Of a stretch of 39,576 nt of DNA, positions 7,843 through 16,609 are shown piece by piece (positions within the stretch are counted from its first letter, which is position 1; each line of letters starts with the position of its first letter). The stretch is from assembly GCA_017529875.1 (NCBI GenBank), contig JAFXNC010000003.1, forward strand, positions 1-39,576, in the 5' to 3' direction. Under the pieces are notes generated by a model. The model did not search any database, was not told the origin of the DNA, and saw only the letters and a program-made list of their open reading frames with translations. Both the position numbers and the translations under genes were made by a program. This DNA is from Ruminococcus sp. Lineage in GTDB: Bacteria; Bacillota; Clostridia; Oscillospirales; Ruminococcaceae.

Positions 7843-8848
7843 CCTCGCCGTCGCTGTCGGTGAGAAGCTCGGTTATCCGCTCCGAGAAATACTCGATGTA
7901 GGGGATGAACTTCGCGTAATCCAGCCTCATGGGACCGAGCAGCCCGAGAGTGCCGATCTGCTTGCCGTCCTTTTTAAAAGGTGCGGCGATGAGCGATGAG
8001 TTGCTGATAACGAACCCGTCGCTTTCGGGAGAGAACAGCACTTGAAGTCCCGAGAAGCTCTCGTTGATGAAATGCATCATCTCCCGTTTATTATCAAGGA
8101 AGCTTATTATCTCATGCTGGTCAAAGTCCTTGCAGGCCAGCAGGTTTTTCGCGCCTGCCACCGAGACCTCCTGAGACGAAAACTCCTTTGAAAGCTCCAA
8201 AAGCTCTGACATAAGCGGTGCCAGTGCCATCATATAAGCGCCCATAGCCGCCGTCAGATCGTCGAACATCTTATCCGACAGGTCTCCCACCGAAACGCCC
8301 TGCAAATTCTTCTGCATGAAGTTGTCGAAGAATTCAAGCTGTTCGCTGGTGAGATCGAATTCCAGCCGGCAGACCTTGTTCTTTATCGTGCCGTTGGAGG
8401 TTATCATCAGTATCACGTACATCCTCTTGCCCGTGGGGATGACCTCCACCTTGGAGATCATGGAGAACTTCGGCGCCTGATTAGCCACCACCGACGCGCA
8501 TTTCGTCAGCTCTGCCAGAGCCAGCGAAGCGGAATTGACCAGATCCTCCTCGGTGACTGCCGAGGAGGGAATCATTGAATCCAGCCTTGCCTTCTCCTCG
8601 TCGGAGAGGGGATCGGTCTGCATGAGGCTGTCAACATAGAGCCTGAAACCGCTGTAAGTGGGTACACGTCCCGCAGAGGTGTGGGGCTGTTCGAGGTAGC
8701 CCTGCTTTTCAAGCTCTGCCATTTCGTTGCGGATCGTGGCTGAGGAGGCCTTGACGTGGCTCATGATAGCCTTGGAGCCCACGGGCTCTCCGGTAGTGAT
8801 GTATTCATCTACCACCGCAGTCAGTATTTTCAACTTCCGGCTGTCCAC
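7817..8848 (-). CDS. hrcA: Heat-inducible transcription repressor HrcA
   Basis: A 343-residue repressor that binds CIRCE and needs GroEL for folding. The N-terminal winged helix reads DSRKLKILTAVVDEYITTGEPVGSKAI...SSATIRNEMAELEKQGYLEQPHTSAGRVPT, a classic HrcA signature. A GAF-like C-terminal domain follows. The GTG at 8848 is preferred over the GTG at 8857: it gives the family-typical N-terminus and puts GGGAG eight bases upstream, while 8857 lies against the ribosome site. As first gene of the operon behind two CIRCE operators, it should repress itself with grpE and dnaK. Confidence 0.97.
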   Translation of the reverse strand: MDSRKLKILTAVVDEYITTGEPVGSKAIMSHVKASSATIRNEMAELEKQGYLEQPHTSAGRVPTYSGFRLYVDSLMQTDPLSDEEKARLDSMIPSSAVTEEDLVNSASLALAELTKCASVVANQAPKFSMISKVEVIPTGKRMYVILMITSNGTIKNKVCRLEFDLTSEQLEFFDNFMQKNLQGVSVGDLSDKMFDDLTAAMGAYMMALAPLMSELLELSKEFSSQEVSVAGAKNLLACKDFDQHEIISFLDNKREMMHFINESFSGLQVLFSPESDGFVISNSSLIAAPFKKDGKQIGTLGLLGPMRLDYAKFIPYIEYFSERITELLTDSDGEDENDNTGK

Positions 8849-8872
8849 GCGCCTCACTCCCTTCCTTCGCGG

Positions 8873-8922
8873 TTAGCACTTGAAGTTTTTGAGTGTTAGC
8901 ACTCGACCTCTCTGAGTGCTAA
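8873..8922. promoter_or_regulatory. Two overlapping CIRCE operators
   Basis: A perfect CIRCE, TTAGCACTC-N9-GAGTGCTAA, lies at 8896-8922. A second, degenerate copy, TTAGCACTT-N9-GAGTGTTAG, lies at 8873-8899 and shares the TTAG with it. Both keep the 9-base spacer. They sit between the hrcA promoter and start codon, the normal position for HrcA repression. Confidence 0.95.
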
Positions 8923-8926
8923 ACAT

Positions 8927-8955
8927 ATTGTACCCCTTTTTCCCCTTTTTGTCAA
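8927..8955 (-). promoter_or_regulatory. hrcA operon promoter
   Basis: On the minus strand TTGACA (8950-8955) and TACAAT (8927-8932) are separated by 17 bases, directly upstream of the CIRCE pair. This is a vegetative sigma-A promoter controlled by HrcA. Confidence 0.88.
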
Positions 8956-9057
8956 GACCTTTTGAAAAATATTTTTGGAAGAACCGGAAAAAAATCCCCC
9001 GCTTCCCGGGATCGCAGCTTGGACACATCAAAAATTGCTGTCCGGCTCTGTAAAGTC

Positions 9058-9086
9058 TTGAAAAGTTGTGAACAATGTGTTATAAT
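9058..9086 (+). promoter_or_regulatory. Promoter of the hybrid histidine kinase gene
   Basis: TTGAAA (9058-9063) and TATAAT (9081-9086) are 17 bases apart, about 59 bases upstream of the chosen start. It is divergent from the heat-shock promoter, about 100 bases away. Confidence 0.8.
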
Positions 9087-9144
9087 AATATGTGTGCCGG
9101 TCAGTAAGCGCAGCCTGACCCAGTCCGGCAGGGAGGTGTATTTT

Positions 9145-11790
9145 ATGCTGATATACTATCACGCGACGGTCATACTGTCTGTTATACTGTCCGGGCTGTT
9201 CCTCGTCAGGTGGAAGAAGGGCATCTCTGTCTATTTCCCGCTGATATTCCTGTTCATACCCATAATCAACCTGGGCTACCTCAAACTCGCCACCGCTCAT
9301 GACCTCAATGAAGCGCTGCTCGCCAACGGCATAGGCTATCTGGACGGCTGTTATTTGCAGCTCATATTCTTCCTGTGCCTGACCAACCACTGCAAGATCA
9401 AGTTCCCCCGGGTGCTCATGGCTGTGATGCTGGCTATGGGCTCGGTGATATTCTTTTTTGCCATAAACGGCGCCGACAACGACCTGCTCTACACCAGCGT
9501 GCAGCTGAAGGACTACGGCGGCACAGCCTATCTGGTCAAGGAATACGGCCCCATACACACCATGTTCTACATAACCCTGGGGCTCTACTTTGCCGCAAAT
9601 ACCACGATGCTGTTTTACAGCTTCCGAAAACGCAACATCTCAAAGATCAATTCGACGCTGCTGCTTGTGACCTATACCATAATAATAGTCTCCTTCGTAG
9701 GCGGAAAGCTGATCCACCCGGCCTTCATCATGCTGCCCATGGCCTACTGCATCTCGCAGATAGTCTTTCTGGTGGTAATGAACAAGTTCACGCTTTACGA
9801 TATCTCCGAATCCGCCCTTGCTAACGTGGCGGAGCGGGGAGAGATCGGCTTTGCCAGCTTTGACCTGAAACTGCGCTATCTCGGCTGCACCGAGCTTGCC
9901 GAGACCAGTATGCCGGAACTGAGATCGCTGTACATAGACCAGATCATCAAGCCCGACAACGACACCCTCGTCAGGATCATAGGCGCCATAAGCAAGCTCA
10001 AACGCGGCGGGGATGCGCCATTCTTTTACGTCACCCGCGACGACGTCACCTACAAGGTCACGGCGGGATTTCTGAGCTTTGGCAAGGTGGTCAAGGGCTA
10101 CCAGCTCAGGATCGAGGACAACACCCAGGAGGCCAGGAACCTTGAAGCACTCAGGCTCAGGGAGCGCCAGAAGGAGATCGAGGCCAAGATGCTCAAGCTC
10201 CAGAAAAGCGCCGCCGATTCCGCCAACAAGGCCAAGAGCAGCTTCCTCGCGGAGATGTCCCACGAGATCAGGACTCCTATCAACGCCATTATCGGCATGA
10301 ACGAAATGATCCTGCGCACCTCCCGGGAGGACGAGACCCTTGAATACTCCGCCAGCATAGACACCGCCAGCAAGACCCTGCTGTCGCTCATAAACTCCAT
10401 ACTCGACTTCTCCAAGATCGAGGACGGCAAAATGGAGATCGTGCCGGTGAAGTACAAGACCTCGGTGCTTATCCACGGCCTTGTGGGCTCGATACGGGAG
10501 CGGGTCAAGAACAAGGGCCTCGAATTCATTCTCGACATCGACCCGGAGCTGCCGTCGCAGCTTTTCGGCGACGATGTGCGGGTAGCTCAGGTGATACAGA
10601 ACCTGCTGACCAACGCCGTCAAGTACACCGAGAACGGCACTGTTACCCTGTCGGTGAGGGACGACGGCAGGGAAGAGGGCTATGTTTTTCTGGATGTAGC
10701 CGTCAAGGATACCGGCATAGGCATTAAGCAGGAAGATCTGCCCAGGCTGTTCCAGTCCTTTGAACGCCTCGAAGAAAAGCGCAACCGCCATATCGAGGGC
10801 ACCGGCCTCGGTATGTCCATAGTCACCAAGCTCCTTGCCATGATGGACAGCGAGCTCAAGGTGGAGAGCGAGTACGGCAAGGGGTCTGTCTTCTCATTCA
10901 GGCTCAGGCAGGAGATAGCCGACGCCGCCCCTGTGGGCAGCCTTGCCGGAGGCGCCGACGCGGTGCGCCGCAGCGAGCCCTGCGGCATTTATGCCCCCGC
11001 TGCAAGGGTGCTTGTGGTGGATGACAACGATATGAACCTCAAAGTCGCGGACAATCTTCTCGGGCTTTTCGGCATAAAGCCTGTGCTGGTGAGCTCCGGC
11101 TATGAGACCATTGAGAAGATGAAGAAGGAACGCTACGATATAGTCTTCCTCGACCATATGATGCCCGGCATGGACGGCATCGAGACCCTCCGGGAGCTGC
11201 GTTTCCGAAGGCTGGTGACCCCGGAGACTACTGTGATAGCCCTCTCCGCCAACGCCATCGCCGGCGCAAGAGAGGAATATCTGAAAGCGGGCTTCGACGA
11301 TTATCTTTCAAAGCCCATTGAGATGCAGTCTCTGGAGAACTGCCTTGACGACTATCTCCCCGAGGACAAAAAAGAAAAGCGCCCCGGGGCCGGAGAACAG
11401 GCTCCTGCGCCGGAGACGCCCAAAGAAGAACAGCTCATCCCCGGGCTGCCGGAGAATATCACGGTCAGCGAGGGAATGCGCTGCTGCATGGACGATGTGG
11501 ATTTTTACAAGGAGATGCTTGCCGAGTATGCCGCCTCCGCCGAGGATAAGCTCTCTCAGCTGGAGGACTTCCGGCAAAAGGGCGATGCCGCCAATTACCG
11601 CATACTCGTCCATTCTCTGAAAAGCTCCTCCCGGACCGTAGGCGCCATGGATATCGGCGCACTTGCCGAGGAGCTGGAGGGCGCTGCCAAGAACGGCGAC
11701 CTCGGATCGATCAACTCCGGTCACGGCAGGCTGTGCGAGATGTGCTCAGCCGCCGCCGCGGGGATAAGAGCCGCGCTGGAACAGTCTTAA
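9145..11790 (+). CDS. Hybrid sensor histidine kinase with receiver and HPt domains
   Basis: A membrane phosphorelay protein of 881 residues. Residues 1-220 hold about seven hydrophobic segments (7TM-type sensor). A PAS-like region and a coiled coil lead into HisKA with the phospho-acceptor His373 (EMSHEIRTP). HATPase motifs follow: N box QNLLTNAVKYT (about 485), DTGIGI and GTGLGMSIV. The receiver begins near 620 (VLVVDDNDMN) with Asp670 in FLDHMMPG and Lys in LSKP. An HPt domain ends the protein with His823 (VHSLKSSSR). All relay residues are present. The ATG at 9145 is chosen for GGGAGGTG just upstream; the frame is open 61 codons further but across the promoter. It has no adjacent output regulator, so its partner is encoded elsewhere. 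Confidence 0.93.
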   Translation: MLIYYHATVILSVILSGLFLVRWKKGISVYFPLIFLFIPIINLGYLKLATAHDLNEALLANGIGYLDGCYLQLIFFLCLTNHCKIKFPRVLMAVMLAMGSVIFFFAINGADNDLLYTSVQLKDYGGTAYLVKEYGPIHTMFYITLGLYFAANTTMLFYSFRKRNISKINSTLLLVTYTIIIVSFVGGKLIHPAFIMLPMAYCISQIVFLVVMNKFTLYDISESALANVAERGEIGFASFDLKLRYLGCTELAETSMPELRSLYIDQIIKPDNDTLVRIIGAISKLKRGGDAPFFYVTRDDVTYKVTAGFLSFGKVVKGYQLRIEDNTQEARNLEALRLRERQKEIEAKMLKLQKSAADSANKAKSSFLAEMSHEIRTPINAIIGMNEMILRTSREDETLEYSASIDTASKTLLSLINSILDFSKIEDGKMEIVPVKYKTSVLIHGLVGSIRERVKNKGLEFILDIDPELPSQLFGDDVRVAQVIQNLLTNAVKYTENGTVTLSVRDDGREEGYVFLDVAVKDTGIGIKQEDLPRLFQSFERLEEKRNRHIEGTGLGMSIVTKLLAMMDSELKVESEYGKGSVFSFRLRQEIADAAPVGSLAGGADAVRRSEPCGIYAPAARVLVVDDNDMNLKVADNLLGLFGIKPVLVSSGYETIEKMKKERYDIVFLDHMMPGMDGIETLRELRFRRLVTPETTVIALSANAIAGAREEYLKAGFDDYLSKPIEMQSLENCLDDYLPEDKKEKRPGAGEQAPAPETPKEEQLIPGLPENITVSEGMRCCMDDVDFYKEMLAEYAASAEDKLSQLEDFRQKGDAANYRILVHSLKSSSRTVGAMDIGALAEELEGAAKNGDLGSINSGHGRLCEMCSAAAAGIRAALEQS

Positions 11791-12464
11791 ACGTCGATCA
11801 GCTTGTGATCGACCAGCTTTACTATCCTGTTGCCGTAGGCGGCGCACTCGTCGGAGTGGGTAACGTGGAGAATGGTTATGCCCTTCTCCTGATTGAGGCG
11901 GGTGAACAGCTTCATGATCTCCTCGCCGGAGACTCTGTCAAGGTTGCCCGTGGCCTCGTCGGCAAGCAGTATCTCAGGCTCGGTGAGCACCGCTCTTGCA
12001 ATGGCGCAGCGCTGCTGCTGACCGCCGGAGAGCTGTGAGGGGAGGTTCTTGCGCTTGGCAGTGAGCCCCGTCAGCTCCAGCAGGCTTTCGAGCCTGTCCA
12101 TATAGTCCTTTGTCCTTCTGCCGGAGAGCTCTACCGGCAGGAGGATGTTTTCTTCTACGCTGAGGTTAGCCACCAGGTTATAGAACTGGAACACATAGCT
12201 GAGGTGCAGCGAGCGCAGCGCAGAGAGCTGGCTGTCGTTCATGCCGGTTATGCTCTGTCCGCCTATGCGTATCTCCCCCTGAAAGTCCCGGTCAAGCCCC
12301 CCTATCATATAAAGCAAGGTGGACTTGCCGCTGCCCGAGGCGCCTGTCAGTGATACGAAGCTGCCTTTCTCTATCGTAAGGTCTGCTCCGTCAAAGATCA
12401 GGGCTTCATTCTCACCGGCACCGAAACGCTTTGTGAGACCGGTTATCTCTATTACTTTTTCCAT
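11787..12464 (-). CDS. ABC transporter ATP-binding protein (MacB/LolD type)
   Basis: A 225-residue ATPase energising the FtsX-type permease encoded just upstream. It has Walker A GASGSGKST (about 40-48), the Q loop in YVFQFYNLV, the signature LSGGQQQRCAIARA, Walker B EILLADEATGNLD and the H-loop HVTHSDE. The sequence groups with LolD/MacB/BceA-like ATPases that drive mechanotransmission exporters or bacitracin-type detoxification. It starts 15 bases after the permease stop. Its stop shares TTAA with the convergent kinase stop, so the two genes overlap by four bases at their 3' ends with no terminator between. Confidence 0.93.
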   Translation of the reverse strand: MEKVIEITGLTKRFGAGENEALIFDGADLTIEKGSFVSLTGASGSGKSTLLYMIGGLDRDFQGEIRIGGQSITGMNDSQLSALRSLHLSYVFQFYNLVANLSVEENILLPVELSGRRTKDYMDRLESLLELTGLTAKRKNLPSQLSGGQQQRCAIARAVLTEPEILLADEATGNLDRVSGEEIMKLFTRLNQEKGITILHVTHSDECAAYGNRIVKLVDHKLIDV

Positions 12465-12478
12465 ACTGGCTTCCTCCG

Positions 12479-14911
12479 TTATTCGTATTTGAGTTCGACG
12501 GCGGTGTTCATGCGCCGCAGCGAGGTAATGGGCTTGATCGACGAGAGCAGCAGCGCCGCGATCAGCGCAGCGATAAATGCCCCGGTAAGCGGGATATCGA
12601 AGACTACTTCAAGGCCTATGCCCAGGCCGCTCATGGCGGTCTTGATCAGCGAGGTGAGTATCAGGCCGGTACCCATGGCCAGCACACCCGCAGTAAGGGA
12701 CGAGAACAGCGTCTCCAAAAGTATCAGCTTGGAGAGCTTCTGCTTGCTCGCCGCTACCGAGTGGAGCACCGCGTACTTGCGCCGCGACTGCTCAAAGCCT
12801 ATAACGGCATTGGATACTGCACCGAGAAGTGCCAGCACGCAGCCTACTCCGGTCATGCCGTAGAGTATGGTCAGGATGTTGTCGGCGTCCTCCTTGATGT
12901 TGGCGTTTATCTCCTCCACGCTGTCAACGCTAACGCCGCGCCTTACCTTCTCGATCTTCGTCCGCACAGAGTCGATATCGTCTTTGGAGCGCAGGTTGAT
13001 GAATGCCCGCGAAACAATGTCGCCGTAGTTTTTCTTGAACCAGTTGCGGCTCACCACGATAGTGTCGTTGTAGTGGACCATGGTGCTGCACAGGCTCCTT
13101 ACCTTCAGCTTGTAGACAGGGTAGTTGACGGGCTTGCCGTTGTCGTCGTACTCGAAGATGTTGTAGTCGGTGATCTCGAGGGTGTCCCCCGGCTTGATGC
13201 CGAGGCGCTTGGCAAAGGTCTCGCTGATGCACAGCTCGTCGTCGGCAGGCTCGGTGCCCACACCGGTGATACCGGTGTAGAGCTTGAAATCAGAATAAGC
13301 CGCGATGCAGACGGACATCTTCTTGCTGCCGTTTATGGAAACATCCTCCCAGTACTGGGAGAGGTATTCGCGTTCGGTGATCTCCGGCATATCCAGCAGC
13401 TCGTCGGTGGCAGCATGGTTGAGGGAAATGTCTATCCTTGCGTCGAAGTTGTTGACATCCGGGTCATAGAGCTGGGCGATCGACAGCGCCGTAATGAATA
13501 TGGCCGTGGTTATGGTCAGCGCCGCAAAGGTCAGCTGTGTGCTGGCAACGGCGCTCTTTTTATGCGAGCACTCGCTGGCGGCAAGCTTCGCACAGGGCAT
13601 TTTCAGCGCCGCGAAAAGCTTTACGAAGACCTTCGACAGCCCTCTCAGCAGCAGCGGCAGCAGCATCACGGCGCCCACGCTGATGAGCGTCAGGGCGACT
13701 ATGCTCATGACGATCTCCTCGCTGAGATTGCCTGCGACTATGCCCGCCGCAAGTATGACGGTGCCGATCAGGGACTTTTTCAGGCTAAGACGGTAGTCGG
13801 TGTCGCGGGAGGAGAAGATGATATCCCGCACAGGGGTCTTGACCGCCTTGATGAGGGCCCCCGCCTGGGCTATGAGCTGGATGACTATTGCAAACAGCAC
13901 CGCTGCCGGATAAAGCAGCACCGGTATCGACCAGTCGTCGGGAACACTGCCGAACATGGCGGATATAGCCGCCTCGCCGCCGAAGACGAATCCCACGGCA
14001 CCCAGGGCGCCGCCGATAAGTCCGTATACCGCGCTCTCGATCAGCAGTACCCGTGAAGTACTTACGAAGCTTCCTCCGAGACTTCTCAGAGTGCCTATCA
14101 CCGCAAGCCTCTCATTGGCGATGTGCCTCGACATGGAGAAGGTGAGGAACATGGTCATCAGCATGATCGAAGCAAAGATCAGGTAGAATACCATGGTCTG
14201 GTTCTCCACGTTGTCCAGCATATCGTCGGTGAGCAGGGCGCTGATAAGATAGTTCTTGAAGCAGTCCTTTTTGCTCAGCTCAACTGTGGTCTTTGCCGCG
14301 TCGAGATCGTCGGGGATGTCGATGAACGCCGCAGAATAGCCGTTGCCGGTGATGCCGCCGATTTTCCTGACGCTTTCCAGGCTCATGTACAGCGACATGG
14401 TGTTGCGCCGCAGATACTTGTCGCTGCTGACGGCGGTGACCTTGAACTCAAAGCTGCCGCCGTCGCCGTTGACGGTGAGGCTGTCCCCGGCTTTGAGGCC
14501 GGCCTTCTTGGCGAAGGCCTCCGAGATCAGCACGCCGTCGCCGGGCTGGAGCTCGGTCTCGGTTATTTTGAAGCTCAGGGCAGCCCCCGGCTCCACGAAC
14601 ACACCGTTGACGGCGTACTCGCCCTTTGCTGTTACCGCCGTGGCGTTCACGCCTGCACGCAGCAGCACCTTTGACCCCGCAGGCAGCTGCGCCGGATCCA
14701 CCTCGAGGTTCCTCTCGGTGTCCATCATCCTTATCTCTGCTCCGCCGTACAGATTCAGCAGCATGATACGCAGCTGCTGCTCGGGGGCGTCACGTCCGCC
14801 GATGCAGTAGAGCAGAGCAAAGGCCGAGGCGGCCAGTGCTACGATGATAGCAAGAGACCGCATCGGCTTTCCCGTTATATTTCTCAGTGTCAGTCTTCCG
14901 ACTATTGACAT
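12479..14911 (-). CDS. FtsX/MacB-type ABC transporter permease
   Basis: An 810-residue permease with an N-terminal membrane helix, a large extracytoplasmic MacB-like domain (about 45-225), three helices of a first FtsX domain (VFYLIFASIMLMTMFLTFSM; about 235-365), a central helix pair, a second periplasm-like domain and a second FtsX domain near the C-terminus (ILTILYGMTGVGCVLALLGAV onward). Two FtsX units in one chain are typical of Firmicutes peptide-resistance or lipoprotein exporters. The ATG at 14911 has GGAG eight bases upstream; a GTG at 14920 is closer to that site and less likely. With the ATPase downstream it forms a complete exporter. The substrate is not evident. Confidence 0.9.
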   Translation of the reverse strand: MSIVGRLTLRNITGKPMRSLAIIVALAASAFALLYCIGGRDAPEQQLRIMLLNLYGGAEIRMMDTERNLEVDPAQLPAGSKVLLRAGVNATAVTAKGEYAVNGVFVEPGAALSFKITETELQPGDGVLISEAFAKKAGLKAGDSLTVNGDGGSFEFKVTAVSSDKYLRRNTMSLYMSLESVRKIGGITGNGYSAAFIDIPDDLDAAKTTVELSKKDCFKNYLISALLTDDMLDNVENQTMVFYLIFASIMLMTMFLTFSMSRHIANERLAVIGTLRSLGGSFVSTSRVLLIESAVYGLIGGALGAVGFVFGGEAAISAMFGSVPDDWSIPVLLYPAAVLFAIVIQLIAQAGALIKAVKTPVRDIIFSSRDTDYRLSLKKSLIGTVILAAGIVAGNLSEEIVMSIVALTLISVGAVMLLPLLLRGLSKVFVKLFAALKMPCAKLAASECSHKKSAVASTQLTFAALTITTAIFITALSIAQLYDPDVNNFDARIDISLNHAATDELLDMPEITEREYLSQYWEDVSINGSKKMSVCIAAYSDFKLYTGITGVGTEPADDELCISETFAKRLGIKPGDTLEITDYNIFEYDDNGKPVNYPVYKLKVRSLCSTMVHYNDTIVVSRNWFKKNYGDIVSRAFINLRSKDDIDSVRTKIEKVRRGVSVDSVEEINANIKEDADNILTILYGMTGVGCVLALLGAVSNAVIGFEQSRRKYAVLHSVAASKQKLSKLILLETLFSSLTAGVLAMGTGLILTSLIKTAMSGLGIGLEVVFDIPLTGAFIAALIAALLLSSIKPITSLRRMNTAVELKYE

Positions 14912-14927
14912 AACGAACACTCCAATG

Positions 14928-14955
14928 ACTAATTAGTTTCAGCTGACAGTTGAAA
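14928..14955. promoter_or_regulatory. Adjacent palindromes upstream of the exporter genes
   Basis: The perfect 10-bp palindrome ACTAATTAGT (14928-14937) abuts a 19-bp inverted repeat with one mismatch, TTTCAGCTG-A-CAGTTGAAA (14937-14955), in the short gap before the permease gene. This could be an operator for a TetR/MarR-type regulator encoded elsewhere. No clear promoter was recognised. Confidence 0.4.
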
Positions 14956-14977
14956 GAGCATTATCGACCGTCGGTTA

Positions 14978-16588
14978 TCATTTGCCTTCGCTTTCCACCA
15001 CCATCGTGGCGGAGCCGTAGGCTTTAAGGGGCTTACCGTTCTCGTCCCGCTCCAGGGTGTATCTGACGTGGAAGGGTATCCTTCCCACAGTCAGCGGGAT
15101 GATGCCTTCGAGTTGATCCACCTCGCCGGCTTCTATCTGCCGCATCCACTCCCGGTACATATCCGCGTAGTCCGGCGGGAAGATGCCGTTCTCGATAAGG
15201 GGCTCCGGGTAGTTGTGTACTACCGGCGGAACGTTCAGATCACGCATACACCTGAAACACGGCCTCATAATCTTTGTGGCAAGATCCACTTCCCAGGCGT
15301 AGACGTTGGCTTGCTCGCTGGCAAAGCGGAACCTTCGCTCGCTGTCGTAGAGGGTCTCGAAGCGCTTTCGCTCGGAGGTGATGTTCTGCACCATGACGTA
15401 GAACAGGTACTGGGTGTCGGTCTTGCCGATCATGCGGATGAAGCTGCGTATGCAGATCTTATCCTCGCCGCAGGTCTTGGAGCACAGCGTCCTCCAGGTC
15501 TCGCAGGAGACCTCGTCGTTGGTCTCCACGGCACGCATCAGAGCGTCCTCGTAGATCTTGCGGTTGTGATCGTCGAAGGTGCTCAGCGGGTCGGTGCTGA
15601 TGACCTCGTGTTCCAGCATATTCATGCCGATCTCCCGGACGTATTTCTTGTTGACCCGGAGTATTTCGGCCTCGCCGTCCTTATAGCTGAATATGACGGC
15701 GCCCCCCACGAAGTTGTTGAAGATAAGCGTCTCCATAGAGGCGGGATCCCAGAACCTTCCCGCGTCCATAGTGCTGATAAGGTCTATGGCAGGGGAGAGG
15801 GGCTCGTGATCCACCTGCTGTATCTTCTGCATGAACTCCTCCTCGGGGACAGGCTTTGAGTAGAGGTAGCCCTGCACATACTTACAGCCGATGCTCTTCA
15901 TGTAGTCGGCCTGCTCCATGGTCTCCACGCCCTCGGCGATGACCGGAGTGCCCAGCCATTTTGCCATCTGGACTATGGCGCTTATGATCGTGCCTCCGCG
16001 CCCGCCGATGCTGCCGCTGAGGAACCTCATATCCAGCTTGATGATGTCCACTTCGAGGTCTTTGAGGATGTTCAGCGAGGAATACCCGCTGCCGAAGTCG
16101 TCCATCTCAACTATGTAGCCGTAATCGTGGAGCTGCCTGAGCACTCCCGACACCAGCTCTGTGCCGCCGATAGCCGAGGTCTCCGTGACCTCAACGTGCA
16201 GGTAGTTCACCGGCACGCAGTACTTGATGCGCAGCTTCTCTATTTCCTCAACGTAGTTCTTGCGGTAGATGTCGTACCTCGACATATTCACCGAGATCGG
16301 CACCGGCTTTATGCCCTGATCCAGGCAGCGGCGCAGCATCTTGCAGACCGCCTCAAACACGCCCAGGTCGGCGCGGTAGATCAGGTCGTTCTTTTCAAGC
16401 ACCGGTATGAAATCCGAGGGGTACTGCATACCCCGCTCGCGGTCCGACCAGCGCATCAGCGCCTCTGCGCCGATCATGCGCCCGGTGGAATGGTTTATCT
16501 TGGGCTGATAGGTAACATATATATCCCCGGAGGCCAGTGCCTCCTCAAAGCAGTACAGGAATTCTTCCTCGGTCATTTTTCTGTTCAC
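14978..16588 (-). CDS. EAL-domain c-di-GMP phosphodiesterase with C-terminal PAS region
   Basis: A protein of about 536 residues. The EAL domain comes first (about 5-260) with the catalytic set visible: EAL at 42-44, Asn in SVNMSR, Glu in EVTETS, DDFGSG, Lys in IIKLD, AEGVET and QGYLYSKP. It should hydrolyse c-di-GMP. The C-terminal half holds two PAS-like modules (NNFVGGAVIFSYKDGEAEILRVN and FASEQANVYAWEVD) and no membrane helix. The GTG at 16588 is preferred because GGGAGTG lies six bases upstream; an ATG at 16603 overlaps that site. It starts about 20 bases after the GGDEF gene stop, so the two form a synthesis/degradation pair on one transcript. Confidence 0.9.
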   Translation of the reverse strand: MNRKMTEEEFLYCFEEALASGDIYVTYQPKINHSTGRMIGAEALMRWSDRERGMQYPSDFIPVLEKNDLIYRADLGVFEAVCKMLRRCLDQGIKPVPISVNMSRYDIYRKNYVEEIEKLRIKYCVPVNYLHVEVTETSAIGGTELVSGVLRQLHDYGYIVEMDDFGSGYSSLNILKDLEVDIIKLDMRFLSGSIGGRGGTIISAIVQMAKWLGTPVIAEGVETMEQADYMKSIGCKYVQGYLYSKPVPEEEFMQKIQQVDHEPLSPAIDLISTMDAGRFWDPASMETLIFNNFVGGAVIFSYKDGEAEILRVNKKYVREIGMNMLEHEVISTDPLSTFDDHNRKIYEDALMRAVETNDEVSCETWRTLCSKTCGEDKICIRSFIRMIGKTDTQYLFYVMVQNITSERKRFETLYDSERRFRFASEQANVYAWEVDLATKIMRPCFRCMRDLNVPPVVHNYPEPLIENGIFPPDYADMYREWMRQIEAGEVDQLEGIIPLTVGRIPFHVRYTLERDENGKPLKAYGSATMVVESEGK

Positions 16589-16609
16589 AGTATTCACTCC
16601 CATCGGCGT

